Assembly (NCBI GenBank): GCA_019722365.1
Contig: JADFUC010000514.1
Span: 248,001-312,000 of the forward strand
Direction of reading: 5' to 3'
DNA length: 64,000 bases
Source: Lithospermum erythrorhizon
Taxonomy: Eukaryota; Streptophyta; Magnoliopsida; Boraginales; Boraginaceae
A program made the translations under genes and the position numbers. Shown one piece after another: positions 14,011-25,945 of this stretch. Position 1 is the stretch's first letter; each line of letters starts with the position of its first letter. Under the pieces are notes generated by a model. That model worked only from the letters and a program-made list of their open reading frames with translations. It was not told the origin of the DNA and made no database searches.

Positions 14011-14529
14011 TAAGGCATAAATGATTTTAACTTATACTGCTCTTCCGAATAATACTATGTTTAATTTCTACTATATGTGAATTATTTAGCTATAAATTTC
14101 AATAACAAATTACATTGCTTTCAAACAAAAAATTCGATAATTCAACTTTGATGATTGAATTTTAATTATAAACTCAATTATTTTTATACAAGTATAATTT
14201 TGAAAAAAAAATGCAAATAGCTAATATTTTAACCCAGAATTGTGTTTTACTGATATCATTTTGATTATTCAAGTAAAAAATAATGTGTTAATTTTATCAA
14301 ACTTAATAATTTTATTAAGTGTAGTCCTATAATTTCATATCATATACAACTTGTAATGTAGCCTCCACGATAAAATAATTTATTTGTACGTATAACCCTA
14401 TATTATAGGATTTATATTTGTGTCTTTTCGCTTATTTAAAATTTATCAAAATAATATTATTTGACGAAGTATTTAGATTTACTCCCTTTAGTCGGCCTCA
14501 ATCACGAAAAGCTAATGTAAACTCTTAAG

Positions 14530-15190
14530 CATAAAAAAGAAAAATTGAACGGTCTTTTGTGAGAACGACGCCATATTTAATATTTATAAATTTTGAAGTT
14601 TTGGTGTTGAATTTTAAATAATTTTAACTATTGAAAAGAAAATTTATAAACATTTAGACGGAGTAATATGCATTTCAGTAATTTTTTAGTTTGTCGGTTG
14701 AATTTTAAAGGCAAATAATTTTGACTACTTAACAAGAAAATCAATGATCTTTTGTAGATTTGATGTGAAATTTAGTATTTATAAATTTTAAATTTTGTGG
14801 TTGACTTTAAATAATTTTAACTATTCAAAAATAAAAATCAATTAACCATTTGTAGATTTGGTGTAAGATGAATTATGTAGCATTTACTGCTTACATAATT
14901 TTTAAGCTTTGTTGTTCATGCTTCAAAAATTTGACTTTTGAAAGAAATCGAATTCCATCTATTGTAGATGGGTTTAATATGTAGTATCAATATTTATGGT
15001 TGTTGTTAATAATTCCGCTTTATCAAAAAAAGAAAAATCGAACAACCTTATTGAAGTAGTATATAATAATATTCATAATTTTAAAAATTTTTGTCGGCCG
15101 AGATGAACAATTTTAATTATCGGATAAGTAGAGAATTTTATGCTCTTTTAGGATAATTTAGTACGTAGTATTCATACTACATGAATAATA
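14530..15190. repeat. Degenerate satellite-like array, about 100-120 bp unit
   Basis: About five to six diverged units, each with the order TTTTGTAGATTTGGTG..TATTTATAAATTTT..GTTGA(A)TTTTAAATAATTTT..ACTATT..AAAATCAA. The clearest copies start near 14550, 14640, 14750, 14850 and 14960. The copies are strongly diverged from each other, so the array is old. Confidence 0.55.
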
Positions 15191-16502
15191 CTTTAGTTAC
15201 TTTGTGCCAACCGATAAATTACCTGACGACAAGCCAATATATCCTCACAAGATTATCTCGACGCTATAAATTTATATCTAATTTTTTAATAAAAAATTAA
15301 TGCATGTCAATAGGTTAATCAGAACATATTTTTGTTAGGAGGAATCCGATTATGAAAGCTATATATTAGTAGTCACAATAGAATGAAATTAATCTATACA
15401 TAAAATATTTATAGGATGAAATTAATAATGAAATTAATCTATACATAAATATTTATAAAAAATATTTCTATTTCAGACGTAACCCTATATTATAATAGAT
15501 TGTATTTATAGTTTTTTATTTAAATTTAAATTTACCAAAATACAATTATATACTCTTCACAAGTGTATTTTAAATTGCTCAATCACGAAATTTTTAATAA
15601 ACTCTTAAGAATCATAAGTTTATATATATATGACATGGGAGAGGATAGAGATAGAGATAAATTTTTGAATGCTTGATCTCCTCAATTTAATTTATTCATT
15701 TTTTGTTGAACCGTATTGGTAGATGCCAATATAATATTGCAAATATGGAACTCTTTTAGACTACCATAAATCTCCTATGTGTTTGTAATTTCTTAAAGCT
15801 TTGTAATTGCATCATTCTTATCAGTTCAATTCATGTGGAAATTAGCAAATGAAATGTTGTATATGCCCACAGTGATGGATTAAATTTTTTAAGTCTTAAG
15901 TATTGTTATACGGAGTATCATTTTCTTAGTTATTACATCGATTTTTATAACTCATAATATTTTCGGATGAATTATATTTTAGAACATAAATTAATGACAA
16001 TATAAAACAAGCATTGTGGCCCCAGCACTTGAGACCCCAAGCTGTACCATGTGATGTGCATTTTGTAAGATTGTAAAATTGATAACAAAGAAATCAAGAG
16101 ATACATAGAGACAACTAAAGAAGGGACCCAATAAATCAAACATATTGGCTTAGCTAGTTGTAGCCAACTCAATCGAAGAGCAAAACCAAAACCTGCAAAA
16201 AATTCACTTAACTAAAATAAATAAAATAGTTAATACGATAGTGCATTCAGTGCATAAATTCAAAGTTTTATGTGATTACTTTTTTTGAGGCCATAAGTAA
16301 TTGATCAATTGAGTTAGAATTGAGGATACAAGTATTCATATTTATAACCATCAAGGTATATAAGCAATTTGTTAATCAAACAGATTATTACTCGTCATAC
16401 AAAAAAGTTTTAGTTTATGTATATATAAATCCTATTAGTCTAATACGGAAGGACCTATTTTTATTCATGGAAACGTATACGCATTAGTCAATAATATAAC
16501 AG

Positions 16503-16573
16503 CGACCATGTAAATATACGGTCGAGCTTTTTCTGTTTGTGCTGAAAAAACTGACCGTGCAAAATGCACGGTC
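16503..16573. repeat. Two neighbouring short palindromes sharing GACC..GGTC arms
   Basis: Positions 16553-16573 read GACCGTGCA-AAA-TGCACGGTC, a perfect 9-bp stem with a 3-nt loop. Positions 16503-16524 form a second, imperfect palindrome with CGACC..GGTCG ends. They may be subterminal motifs of a transposon relic. Confidence 0.6.
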
Positions 16574-17848
16574 TGTCCCGTCTAATATATGTAGAATTTT
16601 GAGATACGATGGCGAAAGTAAGTCCGTCGATAATACTTGTGACTTTTCTAATATTTTCAAACGTAAATAGTTTTGAAATTAATAAGTTGATTATCTAGTG
16701 TTAACCATTATTTAAAGCTTGTAAAGTTTAAGCATTAGAACGAGACCAAATTAAACACATTCAAGTTGGATTCTAAAAATAAACACAAAATTAACGGGGG
16801 AAAAACACTAAATTGGTCTTACACCATAATGAAAATAGTTGTATAATCTAAGAAGAAAAAATTGAAAATGATATAAATAAATATACTACTCATAGTGGTA
16901 AAAGATGCTGAATGGAATAATGGAAACCATCCACCACTTGAAACGTCTACAGGATACACAAAATTGTTCACAAGAACCAAAAGATTACAACTGTTAGTAG
17001 CAATAATATGAGTGCATATGGTCTCAATAATCCAAAACAACTCATTATGATTACAAGAGAATCATTTAGACATCATCTTATCCACGTCTTGTGCTTCATC
17101 CTCAAGGATACAACTTCTTTGGAAAACTTCTAGTGTTAATCAATGCAAAACTATTTTATATGATCAAATCTATTTTCAAGTTTGTCTTAGGTATAAATTT
17201 GGATATATCAGTGAATGTACGAAACATATATTGGGCATTTTTCATATTATTTTTATTTACTTCAAATCCATAAAGTCTAATTGCTCATATTTTGCTATTT
17301 TTAAATACTATAAGTTCGAGATACAATCATCCAACCAAAACCTTACACAATAGTATCATGCCTTTTTTCTATTGACATCGTGCTAGACATTCTTTCATAT
17401 CATATAGAGTCAAATATTTAATATTTTTTTTGCTTTGTAGGCAACAAAATAAAGCGAATTGTTGATTAGGTACCTAGCTTCTTATCTATTTTTATGAAAC
17501 TGGGTATCATAGGATTTTATCTCTGATCGGAATGGAAACAAGTGAGATGATCTTAAAAAATAATATCACACAAACTACAATAGATGATCTTGATTGTGGG
17601 GTTTCCGAGCAATAATGATTAAAGATTGGGGGAGGGGGAGTGAGAGGGGATAAAAAGAAGAAACAATGAAGTAAAAACATAAATAATTACAATTAATCTT
17701 CAAGCTAGCAAGAAGAAAAATATCAATGTATGCACTCTTGACTCCCTTTTGCAACCACTATATGGCATTGTTCATCTATAACAATAAACATAAAACAAAT
17801 GTGCTCAAAAAGTATAATATATATGATGTAGAGTTCTATCAGTTTTGA

Positions 17849-20673
17849 TCAAACAACCCCTTGCATTACTGGAAGACTTAGGCTTTCTACCCCCTTGTGA
17901 TCCTGAGGAGTAAAACTGTGTTCCTCCCATCTCTTAGTTGGACTAGCAAATCCTTGGGAGGAGGCACTTTTTGTGCTTGAAACAATATGGTCCCTCAGAT
18001 TTTTTATCATGTTGTATCTGTCAATTTCATCATCATAATTCTTCCTCCAATCTCCTGAGGGAAAATCAAATACCCCCTTCTTGTCGAAAGCATCTGAATT
18101 GTCCTGTTTTCTTGGTGAAAATTCCCATTCTATGCCATCAGAAGTAACTCTTTCTAAAGGAATACTTTGCCTCTGGGGCTTTTCATAGCTTTTTCGGTTA
18201 CCATTCATGTTTAGTTCAATGGAATGAAATTCACTGTCAGCTGAAATGTTCTCCCCTTCCGGCTCATCTCTGTACTGGCATGTTTTTGGAAGTGTTTCCT
18301 TCAAATACATTTCGAGTTCTTTTATTTTGTCAAAGTTTGGAGAACCATAATCTTGATTTTTGGCAAATTTAGTCTTCAAACAGGCCTCGAGTTCATTTCT
18401 TAGCTTGTCAACAACAGCATTTTTTTCCTCAAACTCATACTTGGCTTCTGAGAGTTTCATCTGTACTCTTTCTTCTCTTAGTTTATCAGCAAACTGAAGC
18501 ATTTCCCTTTCCTTCTCAACTTCTTCACGAACTTTTTCAGATTGTTTCTTTGCTTCGGCTCTGTCTTCGCCTATACCTTTAACCAATTCATCACACACTT
18601 GCTGTAATATCTCCTTTTCTCTCTTCTCATTCTCTAACTCTTTTATTGCCATTGATAGAGAAGCCTTTGTATCAGCCAATTCTCTGCCGAGATTTTTGTT
18701 CAATCGTTCAGTTTGTCGCCTTAACTTCTTTTCTTTTTCAAGCTCTCCTGCTATAGAAGTGATTGCATTGTGGATTCTATCATGCTCTTTGAACTTCCTA
18801 GCCGCCTTTTCTTCTTCAAACTGTTTTAACAAGAGATCAATCTCAGAGCCAGTAGACCTTTGTTGTTGGATCAGCTTATTAATATGATAGTATGCGCGAT
18901 TAATCTCCTCTTTTAAGGCTGTAAAAAGAGATTCACTGGTAGAAGTATGCTCTTCGGGACCCCATATTCGGTTCATCACTTTTAGAAGTTCTTTTGATGT
19001 CTCAAGTCCATTTCGCACTTCCTTCAAACGCTTCTTGGCATGCCCATGCATAGCAGGGCTTCGATGCAGTGCATAATTAATCTGCATCATGTATTCATGT
19101 ATCAAAAAGTTCAATGAAAATGCAGCTAATCGCAAGAACAATGGAATGAGTGCCCACAACTCTTGTTGGGCACCGGCTCAAGAAAGGGGTGGAATACTTT
19201 TAAATCTAAAAAGGAAACTGATAATGTTTTTGAATAGACTGTAGACTGATTATCTTCTATTACATAAATTTTACCTACAAAGAGGCAAACCATCAATTTC
19301 AATGATGCACCAAATAAGCATGGAAACAACTACCGACATGTTGGCTATGGTGGAACCCAAACTACAGAAACATCATGTTACCAATTCCTTTTGAGACATA
19401 AAAAATGTCCAATTAGTGATTAGTACAAGGCAACTAGACGCCAGCCAAAAATCACTAACTTGATTTGTGAATTGTGATTCACTGTCAGAAACAAACAAGC
19501 TTTCAATAAAAACAAAGGCTAATTACCATAAAAGTAGTTGGCCAAAACAGTAAAAAAATTGAAAACCAAGAGATGCCAAGTACAAAAGGGAAAAACTTTA
19601 CTGATTTAAATAACACATTGATGAGTATGCTCTATTAGGCAAATAGCTGTTTCTCAAATGAGATAAAAATTCTAACAGTAATAAACAATAGTCCCTCCAA
19701 TTCATTTTTAGTTGACGTTTTCGTTTTTATGTATCAAGCTTTGACCATCAATAACTCTCAAATTATATCACGAAAAATTACAAGAAAATAACATTATTAC
19801 AAATTTTCAAAGAACAATCCAATTATATCAAATTTTTATTTTTTTAGAATAAGGAATAAAAAGTAATTAATGGTAAAAACGAACGAACGAAAACGTCAAT
19901 TAAAATGAATTGGAGGGAGTATAAAGTATGCCCCGAAAGGTAAATAGTAAGAAAAAAATCTTCCAATTATCTTCTACATTGAACCTAAATCATGATATTC
20001 TTTTACCTCTGATCTGCTTGAGTTTTGAAGAGAGTCAAAGACTTCTTGATTATATTCTGCAAGTATAAGTTTCTGTGAACCAACTGAACCTCTTCTTCTA
20101 TGACTACTCTCCTTAGATTGACCCATCCTCTGCAAAAATTCAACATAAAACATAAATTATAGATGACAAAGAAAAGTATGTATACCAATATAGTGAAAAT
20201 GTGGTAAAACTAATATAATAACAACACTACTAACTAAATTAAAAGCCTAGCAAGAAAGTTATTTCCACCTCAGACACTGGATAATGAGATGGATCAACCA
20301 ACTTCAAAGCCATTGAACTCATCTTAGATGCCTTCAAAAGCCTATCTTTTTTCACCATTTCCACCTCACTCAATTCACCATTTGTTTCCCACAAAGTTGC
20401 AGCCAATTTTCGAGCCGAAACTGAAAATTTCACCCCCTTTTCTCCACCCTTAAAAGCCAAGAATTTGAATGCCCTTTCATTCACCAACGAAGGTGATCTT
20501 GAACTTGTCTTCCACATTGGCACAGGAGTACTTGCCCCCCCTCTTTTCCCAACCAAAACCGCCTTTTTCAACCGATAATTATGCATCAATGATGAAGATG
20601 ATGATGAAGAAACATTCCCCCTTTTCCTCACCTTACATTTCCTCCCTTCCACATTCAACTTCTCCCTCAACAT
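17849..20673 (-). CDS. Coiled-coil protein of the At5g41620 / BRANCHLESS TRICHOMES-like family
   Basis: Three exons on the minus strand: 20673-20269, 20129-20007 and 19081-17849. All are in phase 0 and give 586 residues. Exon 1 is basic and serine-rich and includes the family block FSVSARKLAATLWE. Exon 2, read in its splice-consistent frame, is hydrophilic (RMGQSKESSHRRRGS...). Exon 3 opens with the conserved KEVRNGLETSKELLKVMNRIW, then about 230 residues of coiled coil including QQVCDELVKGIGEDRAE and LREERVQMKLSEAKYEFEEK. The related BLT protein shapes trichome branching; most members are uncharacterised, so no precise function is given. The exon 3 frame is open upstream to 19159, but that extension is hydrophobic and unlike the family; the CAG acceptor at 19084-19082 restores phase. 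A strong donor (AAGG/GTACGT, near 21142) suggests a 5' UTR intron. Intron 2 holds a complete MITE. Confidence 0.85.
19691..19919. mobile_element. Complete Stowaway-type MITE in an intron
   Basis: Inverted ends (left GTCCCTCCAATTCATTTT, right complement CTCCCTCCAATTCATTTT), continuing into TTGACGTTTTCG on both sides, are flanked by TA on each side (19689-19690 and 19920-19921). About 229 bp with no coding capacity. It is inserted in the second intron of the coiled-coil gene. Confidence 0.85.
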
Positions 20674-22700
20674 TCCTAAAACTCCCCCTTTTCCTAATTA
20701 TCACTACCAAAATCTATCGAGAATCTCTATATATAGAAAGGTACAATCTATATATGCAAATATAGAGGACAAGAATCACTTTGTACAATAAATATATGCA
20801 TATATAGAGGACAAGAATCAATGACGCGATTAACTCAGGCCTCGAGGACCGTTACTGTAACGATTTCACACCTTTTTAATAAAACTGTGAGTCACAAATC
20901 ACTGTAGTCAATCCCAAGAATCACTCTGAGTCTACCTAGTAATCAACAAAAAAATATATGCAGATCTAAAGCATATTAATCAACTTTGATGGCAACTTTC
21001 AAAACATTGTTATAACAAAAAAAAAAACATAAACTGTCAAAATTCTTGCTTTTTTTCCCTCTTACTAGTCAAAAAAGAGCAAAAGAAGAAAACCCAAGTT
21101 GTTAAATGGAACTAAAAATGAAAAAGAAGGATTTTGAACGTACCCTTAATGCAATAAGAGCAATTAAAGTAGTTGAAGTAGTAGTAGTACTTGTAAGGTT
21201 TGGTTCAAAGTTGTAAAGAGGGAAAATGGGACAAATAAAATGGGACAAATGGGGTTGTGAAATTAAAGTGATTCTCCTGATCTTTGAGTAATGTTGTTGG
21301 AAAGGGTACGAGTTTGTGTATTATGTCTTTGTCTGAAATTTGCTTTTTCATGGAAAAGGAAAATATTTGGGAGTTTGAGCTGTAATATAGATGAAAATAA
21401 ATGAGATGGGATGTATATAGAGTTATTAACGAGTATAGTTCTAGCGGGTATCGAATTATCGAGTTAGGTCATTCGGTCAAGTAAGAGATGGTATTAGAGT
21501 CCGATTTAATTACCTTTCGGACGGGTTGTGAGTCGACTATTTTGGGTCGAGTATCGAGTGTGTTCCAAATAAATGTATTTTTAAATTTCGGGTATTCAAT
21601 CGAACGTGTTTGGTATATTCAATTGGGCGTCGAATACAAAGTGATACCCGAATCCAACTTGTTAAATCTTCCCACGAATGAGTTATCTAGTCGGATACCA
21701 AACGAATATGGAATTACTCATAAAATACATAGCGCTAGATGTACCATACAAGTGAACAGTGGTCAAACTAGTGGCTACGTGCTTTGCATTTACCCTTTTG
21801 AATATCTAATGAGTAAACACTCAGTTATCCTGCTACAGTAGACTATTCACTAGTTATCGATGCATATTCAATGCATGTGTGTAATAATTATCAACATATA
21901 CATATAATTTCATAAATCTAACATTATTTAATTTATTTTGATAGTCTAAATAAAATGTACAAAGTAACAAAATTGAAGTTCCATGCAGTTGTCGTAATAT
22001 ATGTAGCTTCTAGTTGCAAATTAGAGCCTTTTCTATTGTAAAAAAGGAAATAATATTAAGTATCAATGATATATAAACTTTTCCTCTAATATTTGAGGGA
22101 CTTCAATATTAAGAATTAATGAGATTTATTAAATTAATTGTTTATAGATGAATAAAATTCATGATCTTATAAATTATCTCGTATACTTTAACTGTAACAT
22201 ATTCAATATGAAACGATCCTCCTTCAATATTCATATCATAAGGCTTCAAATATATATATTTTTTATATATGAGTATGTTTCGGATTGTGTTTAGAAATGT
22301 CAAACTTAGTCTTCAACTGTAAATTACATTGGAATAATATTGAATCATTTTACTTGATGATAATTCTTGTAAACAATATCAATGATAATGCTGGGGGAAT
22401 AAGTTTCAAAAGGAGGTAATAATTGTAGCATTGTAGGAGACCACATTTATAATCTACACTCCACTACTCCAGCAATATCAGATATATGAGAACGAAAGAA
22501 AAAGACAGGGGAAATGGGGTAGATATGGGCAAACATGACCTTGCTTCCACGAGGATTGGGCCCTATTAACGGCTCAAAATGTCTCAGAAGATTTATTTGA
22601 GGAAGAAGATTTCCCTGTGTAGTATAGTATAATTGAGGGATCTCAAATATTTTGCAGGTTTGCATATACACCCTCCTCCGAATGATAAGTTGGTAACTCA
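20674..22700. other. Promoter/5' UTR side of the coiled-coil gene, then repeat-like DNA
   Basis: The part next to 20673 should contain the 5' UTR and promoter of the minus-strand gene. Positions about 21420-21720 carry CG-containing words (GGGTATCGAATTATCGAGTT, GGTCGAGTATCGAGTG) typical of transposon relics; the 117-codon frame there has no recognisable domain. Nothing else is supported. Confidence 0.45.
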
Positions 22701-22734
22701 TAATTCAATGGGTCCGACCACATGCTCATTGGTT

Positions 22735-22870
22735 CTTGCACATAGTCGCTTCGACTAACCGGGCCGATCCGTAACATGTTCGCCGACGGCCCATGTCCCT
22801 TAATCTAACCTCGCCGGGCCGTGTCCGTTACGACATCGGGCCCCTATTCGCTCAGGCCTCGATTTACGGC
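22735..22870. repeat. GC-rich GGGCC/GGCCC block, left of the transposon gene
   Basis: Dense GGGCCG, GGCCC and GACGGCCC words. A similar block lies at 25760-25945, on the far side of the broken transposon gene. Such blocks are common in the subterminal regions of plant hAT-like elements, but no terminal repeat or target duplication could be fixed. Confidence 0.35.
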
Positions 22871-23559
22871 ACTAATGCTTCAATATTTACAATCTTTCTA
22901 AGCAATTATAATACCTATTACTGTTTGCTGTGTTTCCAAGTTAATTTTATTGAAGTCTAAGAATTTTATTGAAGTCTATGATTCAATCGAAGCCTAAGGA
23001 TTCTTTTTCACCCGCGGCTCGTTTACTGCACTACAATCTTACCTGCCCATTTTCGCTTCGGTATTATCTATCATCTTTTTTGAATTGTGATATTTGTTCT
23101 TCTAAATTACCAAGATCAAAAACGTAATCTTGGTAAAAATGTTCAAAGTGAAATTGGTACAAGTAAGATGCCTAATGATTATGTTAATCTAGAGGTTGAT
23201 AATTGTATGGATGAACTAATTCGTGAATTTAACTCTCAATCTAAGCAAGGCCGGATACTACTAATGAAAGAAAAACTATGGATTTGAAACATTTGTATTT
23301 AATCGTGAAAATCAAAAAAGAATTAGATGTATCAGGAAGTTATAACTCTATCAATAAAACGGGGTAAGGGAGGAACCGGGTCATCTTGCTAGACACCTAT
23401 TAGGTCATAAGATCACTAAGGATGACGGTGTGGGGAGTGGTACACATGAAAGATTAATACACAAACCGGCGAAACTTTTTTTTAATATTTCAATTTACAG
23501 GTGATTAAACTAGACAATAAAATTTAAAAAATTAACTTTTGCTCTTTGGAAGATAAACG

Positions 23560-25740
23560 TCCCACCGTTAGAATATAACGTCCCACTGTTGGGTAGCAAT
23601 AACGTGGGTACCGCGGATTCAAAACGTACCAAGTTTACATGAAAAAAATAAACTTTTCTGGTAGTTTAAACGTATCATCGAATCCAAACGAACCACGTTT
23701 ATATCAGATAGGGTTTGAAAAGCTGCAATTTTTCAACTTCATTCTCACAACTTCAACTTCAAATCACAAATTCCTTTAACAAATTCTTCAATTATTCATC
23801 ATATCAACCCATAAACATCTTCTAAGTGTTTTTATTTACTAAACTATTGTTGATTTAAACTTCAATTTCAAAATGACACCAAAAAAATCACAAAAAGAGG
23901 CAAACATCCACACAAGGTCAAGAGGAGGCACAAGGTCAACGGGGACGCAACAAGAGACCTAGACGTAACATTGTTGAGGAAGAAGAAGAACCACAACACG
24001 AAGAAGTCGAGGAGGCCGAAAATGAGGATGTTGATGTTGAGGTTGTTGAAAGTGGAGGCACAAATGCAAGACAAGGCATGTACCTCGATGAAGCCGAGAT
24101 CAAACAATTCACCGGTAATCTCTTGTTCCAATATCTAGATGAGGCTAAACTTAGTCAATTTTGCACGTTTACTCAAGGAACGTATCCGAAATAGTTGTTC
24201 AATTCTATAAGTCTACGAGAATGGATCGTAAGAAAATGTGATAATGGTACCCTATGATAGGACTTACTTTTAATGTCAATGGTGAACACGGGATGATAAC
24301 CGAGGATGATTTGAAAATCGTGGTTCGGTATGACCAGGTACGAGGACGAGGGTCAGGTCGGTAATTATCCAGGAGCCAAGCAGAAGAGATCTATTAAACA
24401 AGAAGAGTGTGCTATGGTTTTAAACAATAACCCTGTAGCCTTTCAATCCCAAAGGCTTTATAAGTATAATTTAAATGGGGCGGGAAAGTTTGTGTCGAAA
24501 GTGGTTTAAGGTATTTTATTTAACACAACTAGTCAAGCCACATAACTTAGCACAATACAAATGTTCGCTACTTGGGCGCTCTTGAATGAAAAGAAGGTTA
24601 ATTATCCTCATATTATCCTATAACACATTTTCTATCATAAAAATAAGGTACCACAATATAGCATGATCCTATCGCATTTGTTGGTGAATGTGAAAAAAGT
24701 CCATGTTTTAGAATGTCGTAAGCTTGATGTTAAGAAGGGTCCGATGGTAGGAAAAGCCTCAATTGCTAAATTTGAAGTGTATTTGTGGGATAATGCATTG
24801 TGTTCTAAGTGGGAGATTTATGAGCAATATGAGTCGGTGAGGCATGAAATTTGGAAGTACAATGGATGTAAAGCCCCGAAGTCGGCTCCAATAGTGTGGG
24901 TACTAAGTACGGGCAGGGAGGAGATCTATCCATTTCCTCAAATTAAGGCATCCACTTCGCAACAACCGAGAGGACCTGATGTTGAAACCACGAAGTTCCT
25001 AGTTGATACTTTGAAGAAGTTGCTTGAGGAGAACATACTATTGGAAGAATTTAGATTAATTAACGTAAGACGAGATAACCTGCTATGCTATATCTAATGT
25101 CGACCACGTAAGGACAAGGAGGAGAGGATATTGAATCCAGATGATCGCCGATTTAGGATCCATACGGGCTGGATGCACAACGCGCCGCAGAGGATCGCTC
25201 ACATTTAGCCCACCTTCACAACCGCAGCGCCTTATCGATACTGGACGACGCCCCACCTCCTCCAATCGCCCTCTTGAAGAAGAACGAGGAAACACATGAA
25301 CGAATGTGTTTATGTTTTCTCATGTATGATGTTATTGCTTTTTTAACAATATTTTTACTTATGTACTTTGATCTTTAAATGATTTATATTTCATGTTATG
25401 TTTGGAACTTGTTGGTTTTAAGCTTAGATTATTATCGCATATTTGAACCGTGGAACAATTTTTTGTTACTAGTGTTGCTTACTAACTATGTTTGTCGTGA
25501 CGCTTTAATATGTCATTGCCGAGTAGTTTGATATGTTGTGAATGTTTTTGCTGTGTTTGTGTGTTAGTTTAAGTCGTTTAAGTAGCGCCGACCAGAGTGT
25601 GAATGTATTAGGAAAACACATGGTATATAGTTGTATTTAAGCCGGAGAGTAAACGCCGTACCATTTATTTGAACGGTACCACGCTATATCGTAAAAACCA
25701 TTAATTGTTGTATTAACGCGGTACCGCTTTATACGAAATC
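23560..25740 (+). mobile_element. Decayed transposon carrying the gene at 23934-25097
   Basis: The approximate extent is set by similar GTACC-rich words at both ends: GGGTACCGCGG near 23606, and GAACGGTACC and GCGGTACCG near 25670-25730. A promoter-like stretch and a long A/T-rich leader precede the open frames. No confident terminal repeats were found, so the class is uncertain; a non-autonomous or chimeric plant transposon is most likely. Confidence 0.4.
23934..25097 (+). pseudogene. Broken plant transposon protein (resembles the 'putative plant transposon protein' domain, PF20167-like)
   Basis: A reading frame opens near 23873 and stops early. A second frame is open from 23934 to 24194; it encodes a basic then very acidic segment (RPRRNIVEEEEEPQHEE) and a block ending FTQGTYPK. 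After several breaks, the frame from 24561 reads FATWALLNEKKVNYPHIIL, hits one stop, then continues open to 25097 (PQYSMILSHLLVNVKKVHVL...). From memory of the family, 'WALLN-KKVNYPHII' followed by 'PY..ILT.LL' is typical of the domain found in plant chimeric retroelements. Frameshifts and stops show it is dead. The domain call is recognition by eye only. Confidence 0.45.
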
Positions 25741-25759
25741 CACTACGTTAATAAGTGGG

Positions 25760-25945
25760 CGCAGTGACTCGAACTGGCCGAATACCCACCGAATACTGGG
25801 TGGCTCAACCGGCATGGCGCCTGAATCCATTGGCCCCCATCCGTCCAACTTAACCGACGGGGTCGCCAGGCCTAACGGGCCGGACCGAATCGAATCGACT
25901 GATGGGCCATGCCCCGGACGGCCCACCAAAGCCCGGTCCATTAGA
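25760..25945. repeat. GC-rich GGGCC/GGCCC block, right of the transposon gene
   Basis: Words such as AACGGGCCGGACCG and GGACGGCCCACC resemble the block at 22735-22870. The two may be matching subterminal regions of one element, or two unrelated relics. Confidence 0.35.

Larger units (their letters stand above)
10052..17848. other. 7.8 kb intergenic region, mostly repeat relics
   Basis: Upstream of the MBD gene the sequence becomes AT-rich and repetitive. The 11.3-13.0 kb part is less AT-rich and looks like an old inserted sequence, but its frames are all broken and I recognise no domain. From 13.1 to 15.5 kb there are degenerate tandem arrays (listed). A pair of hairpins lies at 16.5 kb. A purine-rich tract lies near 17630-17665. 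No gene is supported. Confidence 0.5.

Noticed and set aside
19082..19159. N-terminal extension of the large coiled-coil exon as an independent start
   Set aside because: The added residues (MWALIPLFLRL...) are unlike the family. A good CAG acceptor at 19084-19082 joins exon 3 in phase to the two upstream exons.
20003..20188. 61-codon minus-strand frame over exon 2 of the coiled-coil gene
   Set aside because: The frame continuing from exon 1 through the acceptor at 20130 is different; it is open and hydrophilic as expected, so this frame is a shadow.
23087..23287. 66-codon plus-strand frame upstream of the transposon gene
   Set aside because: Hydrophilic but without a recognised domain. It may belong to the same or another decayed element, but cannot be supported as a gene.
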